Counted from the stretch's first letter, positions 38,029-49,190 are shown. The stretch: DNA of 64,000 nucleotides from Coprinellus micaceus (GCA_951394405.1 OX596343.1:2666001-2730000); one strand, 5' to 3'. The notes: generated by a model from the letters alone, not told the origin. Translations and numbers: made by a program.

Positions 38029-38727
38029 TCACTGTCTGAAATGAATTCTCATCGCTTGACGTGGTCCAAGTCGGAGCTCACCTTCGGGATGAACCCTGTC
38101 GTACTCCTCCGACACTCTCCCAACCTCACGAAAGCAAATTATCGCCACTAAAGCCATCGTACATGCTTGAAGGGAATCGCACACCGCTTCCACCCACGCC
38201 ACATAGAGCCACACCGATACACCTTCCCCTCCGGATTCATCAGTGCTTGATACAGCCGACGCGTAGGTGAGTATGCTACAGAGGGTGATGACCAGGACTG
38301 AAGTGAGAGTCCACCTTCGCGTGAGCGATTGAGCGCTCTCCACATCCTTCCAGTCGATACGCCAAGCAGCCCTACTTGGAGTTGGTCGATTGATAAGGGC
38401 TGAGGCCTCGTTCGCCTCTCTCTCAGGCCCAAGGGTCTGCTCGTGGCCAGGAAGTACACTTTCATTATCTATCGGGGTGTTCCTGCGTTTCTGCCACAAG
38501 CTTCGGCTGAGAAGGCCTGTGGAAAGGCAAAGAAAAGGCGTTTGAAACAAGCTTGTCGCTCCGAGGAACGGGAGCGATGCGCAAAGCGAAGAGATGGAGA
38601 GGAAGGTGGAGATAGAGAGGAGAACGTTCAGGCGCTTGTTAAATGACGGGTCAGACGGCAAGGATGGAAGTTCAGGCGTTGGAGGTCGCCGGTTCGGGGG
38701 TGAGGCTGAAGGGCCGTCTGCTGCCAT
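38029..38727 (-). CDS. Small multi-pass membrane protein of unknown function (232 aa)
   Basis: A single long ORF begins at the first ATG, 38727 (MAADGPSASPPNRR); the open frame extends further upstream but without an ATG. After a Pro-rich N-terminus there are three hydrophobic regions: VLLSISTFLSISSLCASLPF plus the adjoining FLGATSLFQTPFLCLS, WTLTSVLVITLCSILTYASA, and VSVWLYVAWVEAVCDSLQA with CTMALVAIICF. The short C-terminus is hydrophilic. An alternative ending is possible: a GTGAGC...TTTCAG pair of 46 bp could replace the last residues and end at 37968 (DSDLYIGSRANLG...). No family recognised. Confidence 0.65.
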   Translation of the reverse strand: MAADGPSASPPNRRPPTPELPSLPSDPSFNKRLNVLLSISTFLSISSLCASLPFLGATSLFQTPFLCLSTGLLSRSLWQKRRNTPIDNESVLPGHEQTLGPEREANEASALINRPTPSRAAWRIDWKDVESAQSLTRRWTLTSVLVITLCSILTYASAVSSTDESGGEGVSVWLYVAWVEAVCDSLQACTMALVAIICFREVGRVSEEYDRVHPEGELRLGPRQAMRIHFRQ

Positions 38728-38948
38728 GGCGGGTTCGAGTAGGATAGAGAAGGGAGGAGCTCGTGGCAGCCCTTCGCGAGGGTGGTGCACTGCGCCGCAG
38801 ACAGTAACGAGGTCAGAACGAGGTGCTGCGGCGCATGGCGTACAGGGCGATCATCGCCCGGGAAACCCGTGCGCCATGGAACTTTTAGGCCAAATCCCAT
38901 TCTCGGAATTTATTTACTTCAAGTAATGCGGCCATTGGACAACGATTA

Positions 38949-40998
38949 TTAGTGAGGCGCGTTATGAGCGAGGTAGTTAGTTTCTCCAGACGCTGCGCCT
39001 CTCATCAGCTCTGGGCCCAGAGCATGGGGGAGCTTGAACTCACGAATGCCGGAGAGCACGTTTGCGAGCCCGTAGTGTTTAATCTTATCCGACATCGCGG
39101 CGGGAGTGATGTTACCTTCCAACCCAATCAGGTACGCTACAAGACCTGCTACATGAGCAGCAGCCTGCCGTACCGTCCAATATGTCATGCCACTGGGAGA
39201 AATTGAGAGTAACTTTAAACGCACCATAGAAGTACCAGACAGCGTGGCCGTAGCCTGAGGGTCGTTTTAGTGAGGAAGCCCAATCATATGATCTTCGTAC
39301 TTACTGTATCGCTCGTATACCAAGCGCTAACAATATTCGTACCAGGGGCGTATACGTCAATACCCGGCCCGTAGTTCGAAGAGGACGCACGAGCATCCGC
39401 AATAGTTGTAGCACCAACCGTGATCACTTGCGGAACACGTCCGGGTGACGAATTTTCTGGGGTTGTGGCAGACCCTCCCGCAGCAACGACAACGTGAATG
39501 CCTGCACCAACTAGCTGAAGGGAGTTCTCGTACTGCGAGTCAGACGCCGAGGCGGAGGCAGTTCAGCGACAGAGCTTACCGAGAGAACAGCATTATCGAG
39601 TGCAGTACTCGCGCTCCCACCGAGAGCGATTAACACCACCGACGGCCTCTCGCTCGACGTAGCGGACTGAATAATCCAATTTATCCCAGATATACTGAAG
39701 GGGGTGAGGAGTGAGTGCGCGGCCAGCGTAAGTCTAATCCAAGTTTAATCTCACACTTGGGACGTTGACGCGGATCTGGTCAGAGAACGCGATTAACAGA
39801 AGACGCACCAGCGACAACGACACCGTACCCATTGTCGCCTAGAACCTTCACGGCTAGAATATTTTCCTTCTTCGCTACTCCATACGTCTTCCCAGCTGTG
39901 ATTCCTCTGGGGCGCATTACTACCCAGCGGCCAAAATTTGGAGGCATAGCGAGAACTCACGCGCAATGTGTTCCGTGTCCATTCCCATCGGCATCTCTGA
40001 GTGCGGGGATTTAGTTTCAAGGAAGACAAGGGAATGCTCTATCGGGAGCACGAACGTGGATCCGCTGAAAGTCGCTCCCCATGTGGCACGGCCCTCAAAC
40101 TCGACCTAGTGTCTCAGTCAGCTATTGCGCCCATCGCCTCGAAGCCAGCCGGGGAGACTAACGTGGGTGATACGAACACCTTCCATCCTTGAGATAAGTG
40201 GGTGTTACCCTGTTGAGTGAACCGCATATTTAACTTACCAGTATCTGTAATGGGTGCATCGTCACTGGGGTCCTTCCTACGTCCCAGGGAAGATTCAAAA
40301 CTGACCGAGAATATAAATGTCCACACCCGTGCCCCCGCTCGAGTCGTACGTATAGCTGAACGTCAATTCTCTATGAATAAGAGAAATACGACACAGGGAA
40401 GCGCTCAGTTGCCATCCGCCTAAGCGGGTTGATCTTGGGACTCCTGACGTACGTTGAGTTCTGGTTGACCAAAGTCGGGATGGACGAGAGCCTTCCAAGT
40501 CCCCACGATGCATTCGTCCTATGCGATCGACATTTGAACCCCAGTGACAGCCGAGAGTGACCTAACAGAATACTCACTGGGTAATGGAAGACAGGGTGCG
40601 TACTGTCCCGTCACTCTCAATGGCCTCGACTCTCGGGTCGCTTTTCAGCAGGTCGATCTCCGCAGGATTCAAATTGGCTGGAAGTAGGAGTAAGCACAAG
40701 GCCCTTTCCCCGATAATGGCCACGCACCCGAGAAGCCATTCAGTGCGTGGGACCACTCGCGCGTTACCCTGGATTCTATGTTTCTTCCCTGGGCCGTGTT
40801 AACGCTCTCAAAAATGCCTGACCGCAGGGCACCATGTTTGAGGGTGACAATGGAAAATGCTGGAGAATATTCCGGGCCCATGAGATAATGAGATTCCGCT
40901 CGAATTTTGAAGTACTTGCCTGAGATCGTCGCAGGCAGTGCGATAGTCGAGGAAACGAGGGCTGAAGCGGCGAGTACGTATCCAGCGAGTAACCTCAT
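38949..40998 (-). CDS. Secreted subtilisin-like serine protease (S8 with I9 propeptide), ~401 aa
   Basis: About 16 exons, nearly all phase-checked. N-terminus: signal peptide MRLLAGYVLAASALVSSTIA. Inhibitor I9-like propeptide: FSIVTLKHG, HALNGFSG, LKSDPRVEAIESDG. Catalytic domain: NASWGLGRLSS, catalytic Asp in VDIYILDTG, EFEGRATWGATF, catalytic His in DGNGHGTHCAG, ISGINWI, VPQVITVGATT, catalytic Ser in LSGTSM|AAAHVAGL, end LSGIPSGETNYLAHN. A 6-nt exon (40244-40239) completes the Asp codon and a 30-nt exon (39254-39225) carries the Ser motif. The oxyanion-hole Asn of the usual AAGN block is Gly here (VVVAAGGSA), and the Pro of GTSMxxPH is Ala, so activity may be reduced. The segment 39695-39808 is unresolved: a 19-nt exon fits phase but needs a 33-bp intron. 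Intron 1 may be GC-AG or unspliced (60 bp, in frame). Confidence 0.88.
39225..39254 (-). other. 30-nt exon carrying the catalytic Ser (ATATLSGTSM)
   Basis: Flanked by introns of 50 bp (GTAAGT...CAG) and 60 bp (GTGCGT...GGCAG), both phase 0. Without this exon the protease would lack its nucleophile. Confidence 0.8.
40239..40244 (-). other. 6-nt microexon (ATACTG) of the subtilase
   Basis: It lies between a 61-bp intron (GTCAGT...TTACAG) and a 59-bp intron (GTAAGT...GGAAG). It joins as G|AT-ACT-G|GT, giving Asp-Thr-Gly, where Asp is the catalytic residue. Supported by phase on both sides and by the family motif DTG-x-x-x-TH. Confidence 0.75.
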
Positions 40999-41053
40999 TA
41001 CACGCTGTTGACGGGAGAGAAAGGGGAAATGCCTAATTTTCTGGGCACCGGCC

Positions 41054-41060
41054 TTGTATA
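41054..41060 (-). promoter_or_regulatory. Possible TATA element of the subtilase gene
   Basis: TATACAA on the minus strand, about 55 bp upstream of the ATG at 40998. Position fits a core promoter; weak evidence. Confidence 0.3.
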
Positions 41061-41460
41061 AGACCGTCGCTTCTCGCTAGATGCTCTGAGGATTCCTTCC
41101 CGGGGAGGAGCGCATGGTCCTTTGATCCCCTCATCTGGCCCTGTCAATGATCAGGAGGTTGCGGCAACGCTTCTTCGTGCTTCCTTACCACTGCAGACAC
41201 ACCAAACACCTAGGGAGAGTGGGAGGTCTGGGAAAATCATACGGAACCCCTCGACACCGCCTCAGCGCCTTCGCCAAACCACTTCAGTCTTCTGACAGGG
41301 ACTTACCCTCGTTGATCTTGAAGAGTCAGCGGGAAGTCTAGGAACACCCGCGTCTGCGCTAATTAAGCGCCTGTGGTCATGATGGTCGCTGAGCCACGCC
41401 TTATCTTGACGTGTTGCGTCATATGTGAGTACCAAGCGAGTTTGTTATTAGAAGGGTGCA

Positions 41461-43136
41461 CTACGGCGGTGAGACTAAGGTAGACTTCGAAAATTCAGTT
41501 CTGTCGGTAAACCCTGACCCAGACTCGACTTCGATCCTCTCCTCGGGCACGACGAAGCCCGCCAGTGTAGATTGAGCCACGCCAGGAGAATCCAAAGAGA
41601 TGAATCTGTCCTTTTCGGCGTACGCGCGGAGATGCAGTACCATGCGGACTGCGATCATTCCGTGAAGGTATATCTGCGTTCTACAGCAAGATCAGAAAGC
41701 CGTCGAGGAGAGACCTGAGATGCGACTTGTAGACTCACTTGACAAGTAAGTATTGGAATCCGTGTCTCTGTGGGCGCTTTAGACGAAGTACACATAGACG
41801 ACACCGTAGTAGGACTTACGCCGACGAGATGGATAGCGATGTTCAGAACATTCAACACTGAGTGGACGGTGAGCATACTGCCTTAGGCAATTTGGACGAC
41901 GACATACCCAGCAGCATGAGGAAATACACGATCCCATCCTTGTAGAATTGAGCGAGGAGGCCCCCGTATGGGCTCCTTAGCCCCGTCTCCTGGTAACGGT
42001 ATATTCCGACCACTACCATTATGGCCATGAGGCCTACCCCAGGTTATATGAGCATGGGAGTAGTCTTCTTAGGCTCAAGGGTGACTCACAGATGACGCTG
42101 ACGACCATGATGCCGTAGACCACAGACACCATCACCGAGTCGTCGCCGATGCACACACAGGTGAGGTGCGAAGAGGGAGGCGCTTGAAAAACTGGGAGAT
42201 CGTGTACCGGAATATTCAGCATTCGGTGTACGCCGAAGGTCCCATTGGTTTGCTTACCTTCCACTGAGGTGACATATTTTCCCAGAAACGAGAAAGAGAT
42301 TATATCCAAAACCTGGTACGGGAGACCTGGGTCAGTATCCCAAACTCAGTATTGTCGGCATGGCCACTTGCCACGAAGATCGATGCCAGGATGTAGAGAG
42401 CCTTTCGGTCGCAGCCCGCGAACGCCCAGACTCGGATGTATATGATGGCTATCGGACCTGGGTCAGCTGCCACATTCCAACTCAATTCTGAGATGGAGGA
42501 ACTCACCTTCACCAAACGTCGACAATGACACCTCAAGAACTGGGCTCTCGTCCCTCAGGCTCGATACCCTCCAAAGAATGACGAGTACACGCACTTCCAA
42601 TGACGATAAACATCTTCCGACAGCCATCCGAAGAGAGAATAGGGATCGGAGTAAGGGCGTCTAGATCGGCGTTAGAATCCGCCCCAGCCGGGAATTAGAG
42701 TGCCCCGTACAGAGATAGACCAACGCTGCAAATAGGAAGTTCCCATAGCGAACAAGTAGAAAGATGAGCTTGGGCATGCTCATCTTGGTCGGCCATACGA
42801 GGCGCACCTGTGAAGAACCCGTTAGAAAAGGCCTTCGCTGCGAGCTGGGGTGTCGAACCTCCTGCGGAAGAGTGTGCAGGTAATCGGCCAACTGGAGTGC
42901 GTGTGCCACTTGATCAGTACACCCTCCGCGATTGATTATCTCGGCGACTCACCATAATCGCCATGCCTGCTGCACTCTGGGGCCCATGAGCTATCTTTTA
43001 CATGTTGAGGCATTCCCTACTCACGAAGTACTGTACCGAAGTGTCAATACTAGGCGACAAGGATTGGTGGCGGGATGGTACCCACATTGACTAACTGAGC
43101 CGCCTGGACGGCGTCCGTCGTCAGGTCATGGTCCAT
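41461..43136 (-). CDS. DUF6533-domain multi-pass membrane protein
   Basis: Start ATG at 43136 (MDHDLTTDAVQAAQLVN). Exons begin 43136-43086, 43030-43025 (6 nt, Tyr-Phe), 42976-42953, 42891-42859, then from 42807. Joined they read NYFSAAGMAIM|LADYLHTLPQE|VRLVWPTKMSMPKLIFLL, the hallmark of DUF6533 (short helix, then E-V-x-L-V-W and a Lys-rich turn into helix 2). Later segments include FGEGPIAIIYIRVWAFAG and RKALYILASIFVAS. The end is GMIAVRMVLHLRAYAEKDR (the family often closes with a similar R-x-x-L-N-L-R) and a hydrophilic tail to the stop at 41461. About seven helices are expected. At least eight introns; boundaries between 42.8 and 41.7 kb are only partly worked out. Family function unknown; common in mushroom genomes. 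Confidence 0.8.
43025..43030 (-). other. 6-nt microexon (TACTTC) of the DUF6533 gene
   Basis: Flanked by a 55-bp intron (GTGGGT...GTACAG) and a 48-bp intron (GTGAGT...CCCAG), both phase 0. It supplies Tyr-Phe at the N-terminal edge of the DUF6533 domain. Skipping it would keep the frame. Confidence 0.6.
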
Positions 43137-44927
43137 AGCTAAGCAGTCATCGAGGTCAGGAGAGAAGGGGTCTTCGTTGTCCGTCCATTCAGTTCTATTT
43201 ATCCAAGTTGGATATCGACAGCCCCCAAGACTGGCTTCTCGAATGGAACTGCCCCACGAACTCCGGCATAGCCGGAGGTTCATAAATGCACAGCAAACTA
43301 TCTAAGTATGCTTCTCCCGGCCCCATGCTCAGGATAGCGTCACATTCCGCACGCGCTGTATATTTAGGTGATAGGTGATAGGTGAGAAGGGGACCATCGA
43401 GGCGTCCCTCGGATCCCTGTTGGGAGGGGCAGTCCTACTCTCATGATCAGCCCTCGCCTAGAGTCGAATAGCTACTCCATTATAGCCGCTAGCTGTCAGG
43501 TTTAACAAATCACTTCCTTACCACCGCCTACCGAACGGAGTGTGCCCTACGCATGGGCCAGTACTGCGCCGTATGACGTCCCAGCTCCGAGTCACTGCGG
43601 TGTAGCGATCAAGTTGAATCTCCGATCTAACGGCCGACGACGGAAGAACCGACCGTTAGAACCATCACTTCGCTTCCTTCTTGCACGCCATTACTCACCT
43701 CACCCTTTGCCAGCCTTCCCCGGCCCCATCCCACACCCGGAATGCGTAGCTGTGCCGGGGACCAGACGCCTACTGAACAGGATAGCTTTCTCTCCGCGGA
43801 CGGGCTCTGGACGGCCAGCGGAACTCTGTGGCTACATGGAAGCTGGATTAGCCTTGAACGGCAACTGGAATATTCCAATGGCTACCGGAACCATGCTCAA
43901 TGGCGAGGGGCGTAGGCCCGAGGCACCACAATAGGCCACTCGAGAGCGTTGGGGTGGAATTAGCCTGTCTTCGTTGGCTTACCGATCGCGATTCCCTCCT
44001 CTACTAGGGGCAGACCACTCCCTCCTTCGACATCTCCTCAAGTCTCCACTACCAACATATATATCTAGATCATCTCGGTGGGCATCCCTGGAGGTGGGGT
44101 TGCACCATGGTCGCTCTCCACAGCCAATGCTGGAGTATTCTCGTGATGTCTCCAGGATCTTTTTTGTTTCCCCACCTCACCTCGTATGACACAATTCCAC
44201 GACGGCGCTCCAGTGGTAGTTGGGTCGGACACGTACGCCGGTCGCTGAATACCGTCGAATTATGTTATTCGACGCGCAGAGATCCACGTCGGATGGACGC
44301 ATATCCACTGCTGCCCTCCGGGATGATTCATCGAGCGTCATGGGTACCTGCATGAGTGCTGCCGACATTGAAAAGAAAGGTTTCTGGTGGGATTGCAGCA
44401 CTTCTCCTCGGGTGCGCCGTGCGTTGGACCAAGCCCTGATATAGAAATATAGATGGCTCGATACCTTGGGTCCCTCTACACCCCTTGTGCCTCTTCGCAA
44501 CTGGCTGGCCTCTGCCGCCCCGCCGCATGCTTGGCGAGACATTTCTGAAAGCCATGTTCTGATATTGGCGACTATGACCGAGATTCAGGAACTGAGACTG
44601 GGCGTCTAATCCGACGAAAGCGAATCCAGATAGGAGTAACAGGTGCGTAGCACTCATATGACTAGCCCAATTCGTAAATCCTTCACCAGCTCGACGGCTA
44701 GCGGAATCTTTCATCCATTAAAGCGGGCTTCCCGAATGCTCCAAGATCGTCTTCAAGGAGAGATCAACCCTCGATTGAACTGGGATCGATGGATTGCGGA
44801 GGCGATAAAGCTGGTTGAGAACCGACAAAGACTAGCCCATCCGTTGTAGCTCATGAATCGTTTCGTGTGCGAACCCGAAAACCCATCACCTCCTCCCGCT
44901 TCACAACACCTCTCAACCATCTTCGTC
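43137..44927. other. Intergenic region, about 1.8 kb
   Basis: 5' flanks of the divergent DUF6533 and lectin genes. Short ORFs (43542-43934, 44643-44849) lack recognisable content. A run of GTGATAG-type repeats occurs near 43368-43390. Confidence 0.5.
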
Positions 44928-46203
44928 ATGACCAGCGAGATCGGTATTACCCAGGACCTACCCAGTGAGTCCGCTACATGCATCTGCCCGCACCCTCTGA
45001 CGGTGACGATTCATCGATCTTCAACCAGTTCCCGTCAAACGAACCAGACCCGCGGATATCATAGGGTTCGGACAGGACGGCGTCTCCATCCTTCGTAACG
45101 CCTTTCGCCCCGAACCTCGGTTGGTCATCAAAGACTTTGGTTACAACGCGGGAGATTGGCGCGTGGAGAAGCATGTTCGACTCGTTGGTGATACTACCGG
45201 GGACGGGCGTGCTGATATCATTGGTTTTGGCGAGGCTGGCGTCCTCATATCCAGAAACAACGGTGACGGCACATTTGGACCGGCAGGTCTTGCGCTTCGC
45301 AACTTCGGGACTGAGGCTGGAGGCTGGACGAATACCAAGCACGTACGTTACGCGAGTGATCTTCGCAGGAAGGGCTTCGTCGACCTCATCGGCTTTGGCG
45401 ATGCCGGCGTCTTTGTCGCGCTCAACAACGGCAACGGAAACTTTGCTCCAGCAAAGCTTGTGCTCAAGGACTTTGGATACGTCGCTGGAGGGTGGAAGGT
45501 TGGGCGACACCTCAGGTTCCTCGCGGATACCACTGGGGATGGCCTACCGGATATTGTCGGGTTTGGAGAATCGTCTGTCTTTGTCTCCTTCAACAACGGC
45601 GATGGGACGTTCCAACCAGCCAAGGAAGTCATCAATGATTTTACCATAGCCACTGGAGGGTGGAGACTTGACAAACATGTTCGAACCGTCGCCGATCTCA
45701 CTGGTGATGGGCGAGCAGATATAATCGGTTTTGGCAACGACGGAGTCTACGTCGCACTCAACATTGGGAACGGCACCTTCCAACCGGTCAAGCTCGCCAT
45801 CCAAGGATTCGGGTACAACAACACGTGGAGAATTCAGCACCATCCCCGCTGTGTTGCTGACACGACTGGGGATGGGCGTGGAGACATTGTGGGATTTGGA
45901 GCTGGAGGGGTCTATGTCGCGCGCAACAATGGGGATGGCACCTTTGATGCTGCCCCTATCGTGCTGCGCCAGTTTGGGCTCGATCACGGTTGGAGTGTTG
46001 GTAAACACCCAAGATTCCTCGCTGATCTCACGGGAAATGGTGCGGCTGATATCGTTGGATTTGGTGAAGATGCGGTTTGGGTATCGTATAACGATGGGAA
46101 GGGAAACTTTGCGACTGCTGAGAAACTCACACCCGAGTTTTCATGTAACGATGGGCAGTGGGCGGTGGACAAGACTGTTCGCTGGGTCGCTAATTTGTTC
46201 TAG
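44928..46203 (+). CDS. PVL-like seven-bladed beta-propeller lectin, 403 aa
   Basis: Two exons: 44928-44964 and 45029-46203 (intron 64 bp, GTGAGT...CCAG; 1,212 nt). The protein is a chain of FG-GAP/VCBS-type repeats with the calcium-loop signature DxTGDGxxDIxGFG (DTTGDGRADIIGFG, DTTGDGLPDIVGFG, DLTGDGRADIIGFG, DTTGDGRGDIVGFG, DLTGNGAADIVGFG), one degenerate copy (DLRRKGFVDLIGFG) and an N-terminal half-repeat (RPADIIGFGQDGVSIL), seven in all. Length and repeat plan match the Psathyrella velutina lectin (about 400 aa), which binds N-acetylglucosamine and sialic-acid-type glycans; that specificity is family knowledge, not shown here. There is no signal peptide, as in other cytosolic fruiting-body lectins. 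Spacer motifs NNGDGTF and GGW...KHVR repeat with period about 57 residues. The start is the only in-frame ATG that splices into the first blade. Confidence 0.93.
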
Positions 46204-48330
46204 CCAATTTCCAAAGCACCCTTTATGGAGTGCAAGGATGGGTCTTGGTTTATTTGAGTATATCGCTTCACTGTCGTTGTGACTGTCCTGTCCTGTATTT
46301 CCCTGTGTATTTCGGGTGGTTCCATAGTGCTTATATCTGAGCGTTGTGCTGCTCCATCTGAAATGTCCCTATGGAAGGGGACGAGCGACACTACTACCTA
46401 ATAGGTCTCGGAACCGAGGATACGTTGAGCCTGTCAATGACCCCGCTTGAGGTCAGCAAATTTAAGCGCCCGTGGGTCCGTGCGTTCGGGTCTTTTTTTT
46501 GAGCTCCGCTTCAACTAAATCCAGTGCGTGACGCACTTCATTTCGCACCTTCTTTCCCGAACACCCACTAGTCCCCGCGTGTCGCCTCACCTCACTATGG
46601 ATCTTGAAGACCATAGCCGCAGGTGGATAGACGGGCGAATACCCCGCCTCTGACTACCGAAACCTTAATGAACTTGTCAGATCGAAGCCGCAACGTCAGG
46701 TCCTCCTGCCTGGAGAGGCCCTATCGATGCTGGGTGTATTATCCGGCGGTCGAGGGTCTGCCCTGCATTTGGAACTCGTGAGACGGCTTCTCTCCCTTGC
46801 TCATTTCTTCGGGGTTGAAAGGGGCCCTGTTTTATCTCCTATTGAGGCTCTTCCCTTGACCAGGACGGCAACTTCTCGTTCCTCTATCACCTCCTCTGAC
46901 GCCCTCACTGCCCTCGCTGGATTAGTACAGAGTGGAGATACTCTGGCGGGCTCGCTGATGAGGCTGGGCTAACTACTAGGTCCATCTGTATAGCGTCGAG
47001 ACCAAGGTGTGCGGCCCTGGTTCCGTGGCTGGGCTGGCATCTGCATCAGGTACGCATGTCGATCTGATCTGATCTGACCTGATCCTTCACCCTGTTCTAC
47101 ATAATGAAGATGATACATAGCACGCCCTTACGGGTTTCGCCACCTCTCGAGGTTCGTCGAGGGCATGCTTGGCGCTGAACCTTTGGTCAGATATCTCCCC
47201 ATATCGGAAAAGGAATCACAGCTGCTTCGTTGTTTGAACTTCAATTACAATGTTTCTGTCTCTTACCCGGGGCCTATGTGGCCATTGACTCGAACCTAGG
47301 TTTCTCGACCTCCACGCGGAACCACCCCACCAGTTCACTCAAACTGGATACCTACTACAAGTACGGGTTGTATATTGCGCTCGATTCATGTTATCGAGGG
47401 CAGGTGCTTCCTCACTGAGTAGTGGGGCCCTGAGTGAGTGAATCGTGGCGTGACGACCTGAGAATCGTCGTTCACGATCATCTCTTATTGCTGGAAGCAC
47501 TCGCTGCGATGGCTCTGAACCGTTCTGGCAGCGGTTATCTGCTTTGATTCTCGACTGCGGCGTAGGTGTTAAACAGCGTACATCTGCACGCTTCGACGGT
47601 TCGTAGTTTGCTTCGGTCCCCGACCCCGCCGCCACACAGCCTCCTTCGTTTTGCACGGTCCCTCGTGGGTCGACGCCACCGGACCTGCATAACCTCCCTT
47701 CGAAAACCATTCGTACGTCCCGGTGGCGGCACTGCCTACGTCCCGCATGTCACAGCCTTCGACCCTCGAGGAATGTATGTTGACGCACGATTGACGTCGC
47801 AGGTCGGTGCGAGGAGCCTGTGGCGCCCTCCCTCCACGGATTTGGAGCACGGAGGTCCTCGGGCTTGGAGACATAGACGAATATTGCTCGATTATAGTAC
47901 GTCCGTTTCCCTGTCATCTGAGTCTATGCGGGACAGCCGTACGTGGCCGGGTACTCGATCCCTTCTCTTTGCGTCTCGTGTCAGGGACGCAAGTTTTCGA
48001 CCCCAGTACACGATGCTTACAATTGTGCACCCGCGCCGCAGTCGAGGGCACGAAGATCCGGGCCAATAGGCGCCTACCTTCGTTCTTCCCCGCATTCACC
48101 TCGAGATCTCCCCGGACGTTCAAGTCGCCGACGTCGTCAGTTGACGTGCGGTTTGCACCCGCCGACGCAAGGTCCGAGCCAATGAGCTAAGCGCCCACCT
48201 CTGTCTGCACCCGCCTCGTACTACTCAAGAGTACTCAAGTTTACATACCCGTGCCACGAGGGGATTGAGATCCGGCCTGGAAGAACGGAGACGAACGCCA
48301 CTGTCGTCGAGAAGCACGGGGAGGATGCAA

Positions 48331-48344
48331 TAAGCGCCCGTCGG
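48331..48344 (+). repeat. Dispersed motif TAAGCGCCCGTCGG, copy 4
   Basis: Exact 14-mer more than 34 kb from the other three exact copies, again in non-coding DNA. Confidence 0.9.
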
Positions 48345-49115
48345 CTTATGTCGGCCGACCGACGAGGGACGGATCATAGAGCTCGGAGTTTGGGCGGGCG
48401 TCGGGGGCTTGGCACTCCCCGCCCCACCGTTGTTCTGGGACGATGCCTTTGGCTGCTGCATTCGAGAGGGGCAGGAAGAGCAGAGCCATAGCACGTCATG
48501 CTAAGTAGTATGACTTGGGCCAAACGAATGAATGAATGAAGATGGGGACGGCGCAGGGAGAGCGGATCTGTACGGCGTATGTTGCGACGTCATGGAAAAA
48601 CGAAGGATTGCGCCATCGTTCCTCATGGTTGTTGTTGTTGTTAAGATTCCGAGGTCAGCAGCCATCGCTGGCGCCAACCCCCAAGCCGACCTGAGAGAAA
48701 AGCCCCGTGGAGAAACTCTGCCGGCTTGGAGCCTTTTGTATGCGATACTGGCTGCGACTGTCCTGTGTACCCATCCTTAACGAAAGACAGGGCAGAATGT
48801 CCATCCGCCAGCACCGATACGGCCGTGGGGCTCTTTAAAGCTTATTTTCGACAATTGCTGGCATGTGTAACACAAACACTGTTTGTTTCCATAAGGTTGC
48901 CAAAGGGCGGTGACATGTACATCCAGCGCTCAATGCTGTTGGACATGAGGCGGCGGGAGAGGCACCTGTCCGCCATATTATTACGTAATCGTCCCGGATG
49001 GACAGTTCCCCGTTACCCGGTCGTAACGCACGGACCAGAGACAGGGGTCGGCGGCGTGGAGCAGGGGAGTGTGGGCGACGGCGCCAACTGACGAGTGATA
49101 TATTCTCGAACATGG

Positions 49116-49190
49116 CATGCCCACAGGATTTCGAACGCAACGGTGCCCGCAGGACTTCAAATATGACGGTGCCCGCAGGACTTCGATGTA
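49116..49190 (+). repeat. Tandem repeat, three units of about 25 bp
   Basis: Core CGGTGCCCGCAGGACTTC occurs twice (from 49141 and 49167), preceded by a diverged copy (GCATGCCCACAGGATTTC). Non-coding. Confidence 0.8.

Noticed and set aside
39164..39227. Apparent loss of the catalytic Ser region in the subtilase (reading SGMTYWTVRQAAAHVAG)
   Set aside because: That stretch is an intron read through; a 30-nt upstream exon supplies LSGTSM in phase.
44643..44849. 68-codon ORF upstream of the lectin
   Set aside because: No in-phase splice to the lectin exon and no recognisable content.
46727..46972. 81-codon ORF (MLGVLSGGRGSALHLEL...)
   Set aside because: ATG-led and protein-like, but no family, no neighbouring exons and no support beyond length.
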